In this document: positions 31,959 to 33,829 of the stretch, one piece after another
Layout of the letters: every line of letters begins with the position of its first letter
Numbering within the stretch: position 1 is the first letter of the stretch
Source of the DNA: JAUNSR01 sp036655355
Lineage (GTDB): Bacteria > Bacteroidota > Bacteroidia > Bacteroidales > JAUNSR01
Direction of reading: 5' to 3'
NCBI GenBank assembly: GCA_036655355.1
Contig: JAVVQG010000020.1
Location: 1-33,829, forward strand
Length of the DNA: 33,829 nucleotides
The notes under the pieces: generated by a model
What the model was told of the DNA's origin: nothing
Databases searched by the model: none
The model's input: the letters and a program-made list of their open reading frames with translations, nothing else
Translations under genes and position numbers: made by a program

Positions 31959-32507
31959 ATGAATGACGAGATACTTCAAATTTTTGCAAGCCGTCTAAGA
32001 CCACTGAAACTATCCAAACGCACCATACTAATAAGTGATCAGAAGAAAGATAGGAATATTTATTTCATAGAAAAGGGAATTACCCGTTCTTATAATGTAC
32101 TTAATGGGAAAGAAGTCACCTCCTGGTTCAGCAAAGAGGGGGATCTGACTTACTCTACCAATAGCTTTTACGGGAAGACCACCGGTTATGAGACCGAAAC
32201 GGTACAGCTACTCGAAGACTCTCTTTTATACTTCATGCCCATCAGTGAGCTTGAGGAGTTATGTAGTCGTTACATAGAGATTGCGAATTGGATGCGAATA
32301 TTGCATCAGAGGGCATTTGTCGAGATTGAAAGACGTTTGATCTTTAGGCTGTATCTCTCTGCCGAGGAGCGTTATCGAGATTTCTATGCGATGAATGCCG
32401 ATCTGTTTCAGCGTGTCAACTTGGGTCATATCGCCTCCTATCTGGGGATTTCGCATGTAACGTTGTGTGCTTTACGGAAACAGGAACATCTTTCTTTAAG
32501 TAGTTAA
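31959..32507 (+). CDS. Crp/Fnr-family transcriptional regulator
   Basis: The frame is open from 31854, but that lies in a terminator stem. The ATG at 31959 gives 182 residues and begins MNDEILQIFASRLRPLKLSKRT, the normal start of Bacteroidetes Crp/Fnr-like regulators. The cNMP-binding fold is visible (about residues 20-110: RNIYFIEKGITRSYNVLNGKEVTSWFSKEGDL). A helix-turn-helix lies near the end (VNLGHIASYLGISHVTLCALRK). It has no cysteine cluster for an iron-sulphur centre. It is the only transcription factor in the window. It may control the acyltransferase downstream or the glycoprotein locus upstream; neither is shown. Confidence 0.87.
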   Translation: MNDEILQIFASRLRPLKLSKRTILISDQKKDRNIYFIEKGITRSYNVLNGKEVTSWFSKEGDLTYSTNSFYGKTTGYETETVQLLEDSLLYFMPISELEELCSRYIEIANWMRILHQRAFVEIERRLIFRLYLSAEERYRDFYAMNADLFQRVNLGHIASYLGISHVTLCALRKQEHLSLSS

Positions 32508-32531
32508 AAGATTTCATGGCAGCCTTCTTTG

Positions 32532-32539
32532 TATTTTCG
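32532..32539 (+). promoter_or_regulatory. Candidate -7 box of the acyltransferase gene
   Basis: TATTTTCG differs from TAnnTTTG at one base and lies 24 bases before the ATG at 32563. No -33 box is clear. Confidence 0.35.
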
Positions 32540-32562
32540 CAATCACGTAAAAATCACAGAGT

Positions 32563-33717
32563 ATGCTACAAAAAACTACTACTATTCATCAACCCCGAAT
32601 CGTTTGGGTTGATGTGCTTCGTTTTATCGCCATCTTTATGGTGATCTGTATTCATTGTTCCGATCCTTTTAATGTTTCACCGGAAGCGCGTTCAAATCCC
32701 GAATATAACTTCTGGGGAGCGTTATACGGATCGTTTCTTCGCCCGTGTGTGCCGTTGTTTGTTATGATTACGGGATTATTGCTTTTGCCAGTCAATCTCA
32801 CTATCGGCAGTTTTTATAAGAAACGAATGATGAGGATCGCGGTGCCCTTTCTGATATGGTCGGTTCTTTATAACCTTTTCCCGTGGGTAACCGGACTTTT
32901 GGGATTGAGGCCGGAAATCATCGCCGACGTATTTGCATACGCTTCTCCCGATGCATCCCAATCTTTCAGAGATGCCTTAAGTAATATCTTTTTGATTCCG
33001 TTTAAATTTAACGTCTATACGGTTCCGATGTGGTATATCTACATGCTGATCGGTTTGTATCTGTATATGCCGTTTTTTACGGCATGGGTGGAAAAAGCCA
33101 CCTTGCATCAAAAGAAAATATTTCTCGGGTTTTGGATGCTAACACTCTTTCTGCCCTACGCCTATCAGTTTTTTTCGCCCGAATTGTTCGGCATCAGTCC
33201 TTGGAATACGTTTGGTACCTTTTATTATTTTGCAGGATTCAACGGCTACCTGCTTTTAGGGTATTTTCTGGCGAAGGATGTCCCGGAGTGGAGCTTTGTT
33301 AAAACAGGAGTTGTATCCGTTCCGATGTTTATAGCCGGCTATATCGCCACCTATGTCGGGTTTAAATCCATGACGGCGATTCCCACCTGTACGGAGCATG
33401 AGATGGAATTATTTTTTCTCTATTGCTCTCCCAATGTGGCTCTGATGACGATCGCGCTATTCCTGATGGTTCGAAGGGTCAAGCTGAACTCTCCTTTATT
33501 ATTGAGTGCATTCGGGAACATTGCGAAATGCGGATTGGGAATCTATCTGATTCATTATTTTGTAGTGGGATTGGGGTATTCGATCGCGAATATTTTGGCG
33601 ATACCGATTGCGATACGCATCCCCGTTACAGCGATAATCGTATTCGCGCTCTCCTGGGGCTTTGTGGCATTGTTTTTCCGTATGTGGCCGAAGGCATCGC
33701 GCTGGATCTTCGGATAA
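32563..33717 (+). CDS. Acyltransferase-3 family integral membrane protein
   Basis: This 384-residue protein has about ten membrane segments and begins with the acyltransferase-3 signature WVDVLRFIAIFMVICIHC, in which Asp17, Arg20 and His31 are the conserved residues. Family members move acetyl or other acyl groups onto surface sugars such as O-antigen, capsule or enterobacterial common antigen. Other recognisable segments are RPCVPLFVMITGLLLLP, MRIAVPFLIWSVLYNLF, YTVPMWYIYMLIGLYLYMPFF and KCGLGIYLIHYFVVG near the C-terminus. Length is normal. It starts 55 bases after the Crp/Fnr-like regulator and may be its target. The acceptor is unknown. Confidence 0.9.
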   Translation: MLQKTTTIHQPRIVWVDVLRFIAIFMVICIHCSDPFNVSPEARSNPEYNFWGALYGSFLRPCVPLFVMITGLLLLPVNLTIGSFYKKRMMRIAVPFLIWSVLYNLFPWVTGLLGLRPEIIADVFAYASPDASQSFRDALSNIFLIPFKFNVYTVPMWYIYMLIGLYLYMPFFTAWVEKATLHQKKIFLGFWMLTLFLPYAYQFFSPELFGISPWNTFGTFYYFAGFNGYLLLGYFLAKDVPEWSFVKTGVVSVPMFIAGYIATYVGFKSMTAIPTCTEHEMELFFLYCSPNVALMTIALFLMVRRVKLNSPLLLSAFGNIAKCGLGIYLIHYFVVGLGYSIANILAIPIAIRIPVTAIIVFALSWGFVALFFRMWPKASRWIFG

Positions 33718-33783
33718 AGAGAGCGTCCGCAATAAATGGATCGGGAAGGTGTAAAAAAGAAAAGAGGATATATCAAAATGAAG

Positions 33784-33821
33784 TGCACCCCAAAAGTTAG
33801 ACAAAAAACTTTTGGGGTGCA
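33784..33821. terminator. Perfect 15-base hairpin; possible IS3-family end
   Basis: TGCACCCCAAAAGTT (33784-33798) and AACTTTTGGGGTGCA (33807-33821) are perfect complements around the loop AGACAAAA. It lies 67 bases after the acyltransferase stop and could be its terminator, although the T tract is poor. The string TGCACCCCAAAAGTTAGACA (33784-33803) also resembles, from memory, the terminal inverted repeat of IS3-family (IS150 group) elements. The window ends eight bases later, so this cannot be settled here. Confidence 0.6.
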
Positions 33822-33829
33822 TTCTTTAT

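Noticed and set aside
1..33829. CRISPR arrays, tRNA or rRNA genes, phage genes, toxin-antitoxin pairs
   Set aside because: I saw no regularly spaced repeats, no cloverleaf-like sequence and no recognisable phage or toxin protein. Reading by eye could miss a small RNA gene.

Overview
The window looks like chromosome from a gut-type Bacteroidales bacterium, with Parabacteroides or a relative as my best guess. The reasons are a SusC/SusD pair, many DUF4493, PCMD, BACON and discoidin lipoproteins, several -7 boxes of the Bacteroidetes form TAnnTTTG, and A-rich start regions instead of Shine-Dalgarno sites. The genus is inference; no rRNA or tRNA gene is visible.

Layout. (1) 86-523: a DUF302 protein. 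(2) 4225-585, minus: etfB-etfA-acyl-CoA dehydrogenase, a compact redox operon. (3) 4442-5145: two tandem paralogous small proteins of unknown function. (4) 7223-5195, minus: a PCMD lipoprotein followed by an outer-membrane beta-barrel protein. (5) 7784-17012, plus: six tightly packed genes. They encode a DUF4493-PCMD lipoprotein, a DUF4493 lipoprotein without PCMD, a second DUF4493-PCMD lipoprotein, two paralogous beta-barrel proteins and a PCMD lipoprotein. A perfect 19-bp terminator closes the set. (6) 18753-17057, minus: ribosomal protein L25, peptidyl-tRNA hydrolase and an Hsp15-type S4 protein. (7) 19414-18926, minus: a secreted DUF4488-like protein. (8) 20208-29230, plus: SusC, SusD, a discoidin lipoprotein and a BACON-BACON-discoidin-M60 metallopeptidase, followed by galE and a PNGase F-like amidase. 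(9) 31959-33717: a Crp/Fnr-type regulator and an acyltransferase-3 membrane protein. The last 40 bases form a perfect hairpin that resembles an IS3-family end.

How the parts may work together. Genes 20208-31809 look like a glycoprotein-targeting locus. The M60 peptidase would cut mucin-like glycoproteins, the PNGase-like enzyme would release N-glycans, the discoidin domains would bind glycans and SusCD would import products. No glycoside hydrolase and no dedicated regulator (hybrid two-component, SusR or ECF sigma/anti-sigma) is in the window. Genes 5195-17012 look like a separate surface apparatus of modular lipoproteins paired with small barrels. Its function is unknown and it is the best candidate here for an undescribed system.

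The most unexpected nucleotide signal is an intercistronic element. About 58 bases, identical at 49 positions by my hand count and ungapped, precede the start codons of two unrelated genes: the DUF4493 gene at 10414 and susD at 23499. Each copy holds a conserved small hairpin and follows one or two copies of a 24-25-base repeat. The susC-susD copy also follows a short upstream reading frame whose start region duplicates that of susD.
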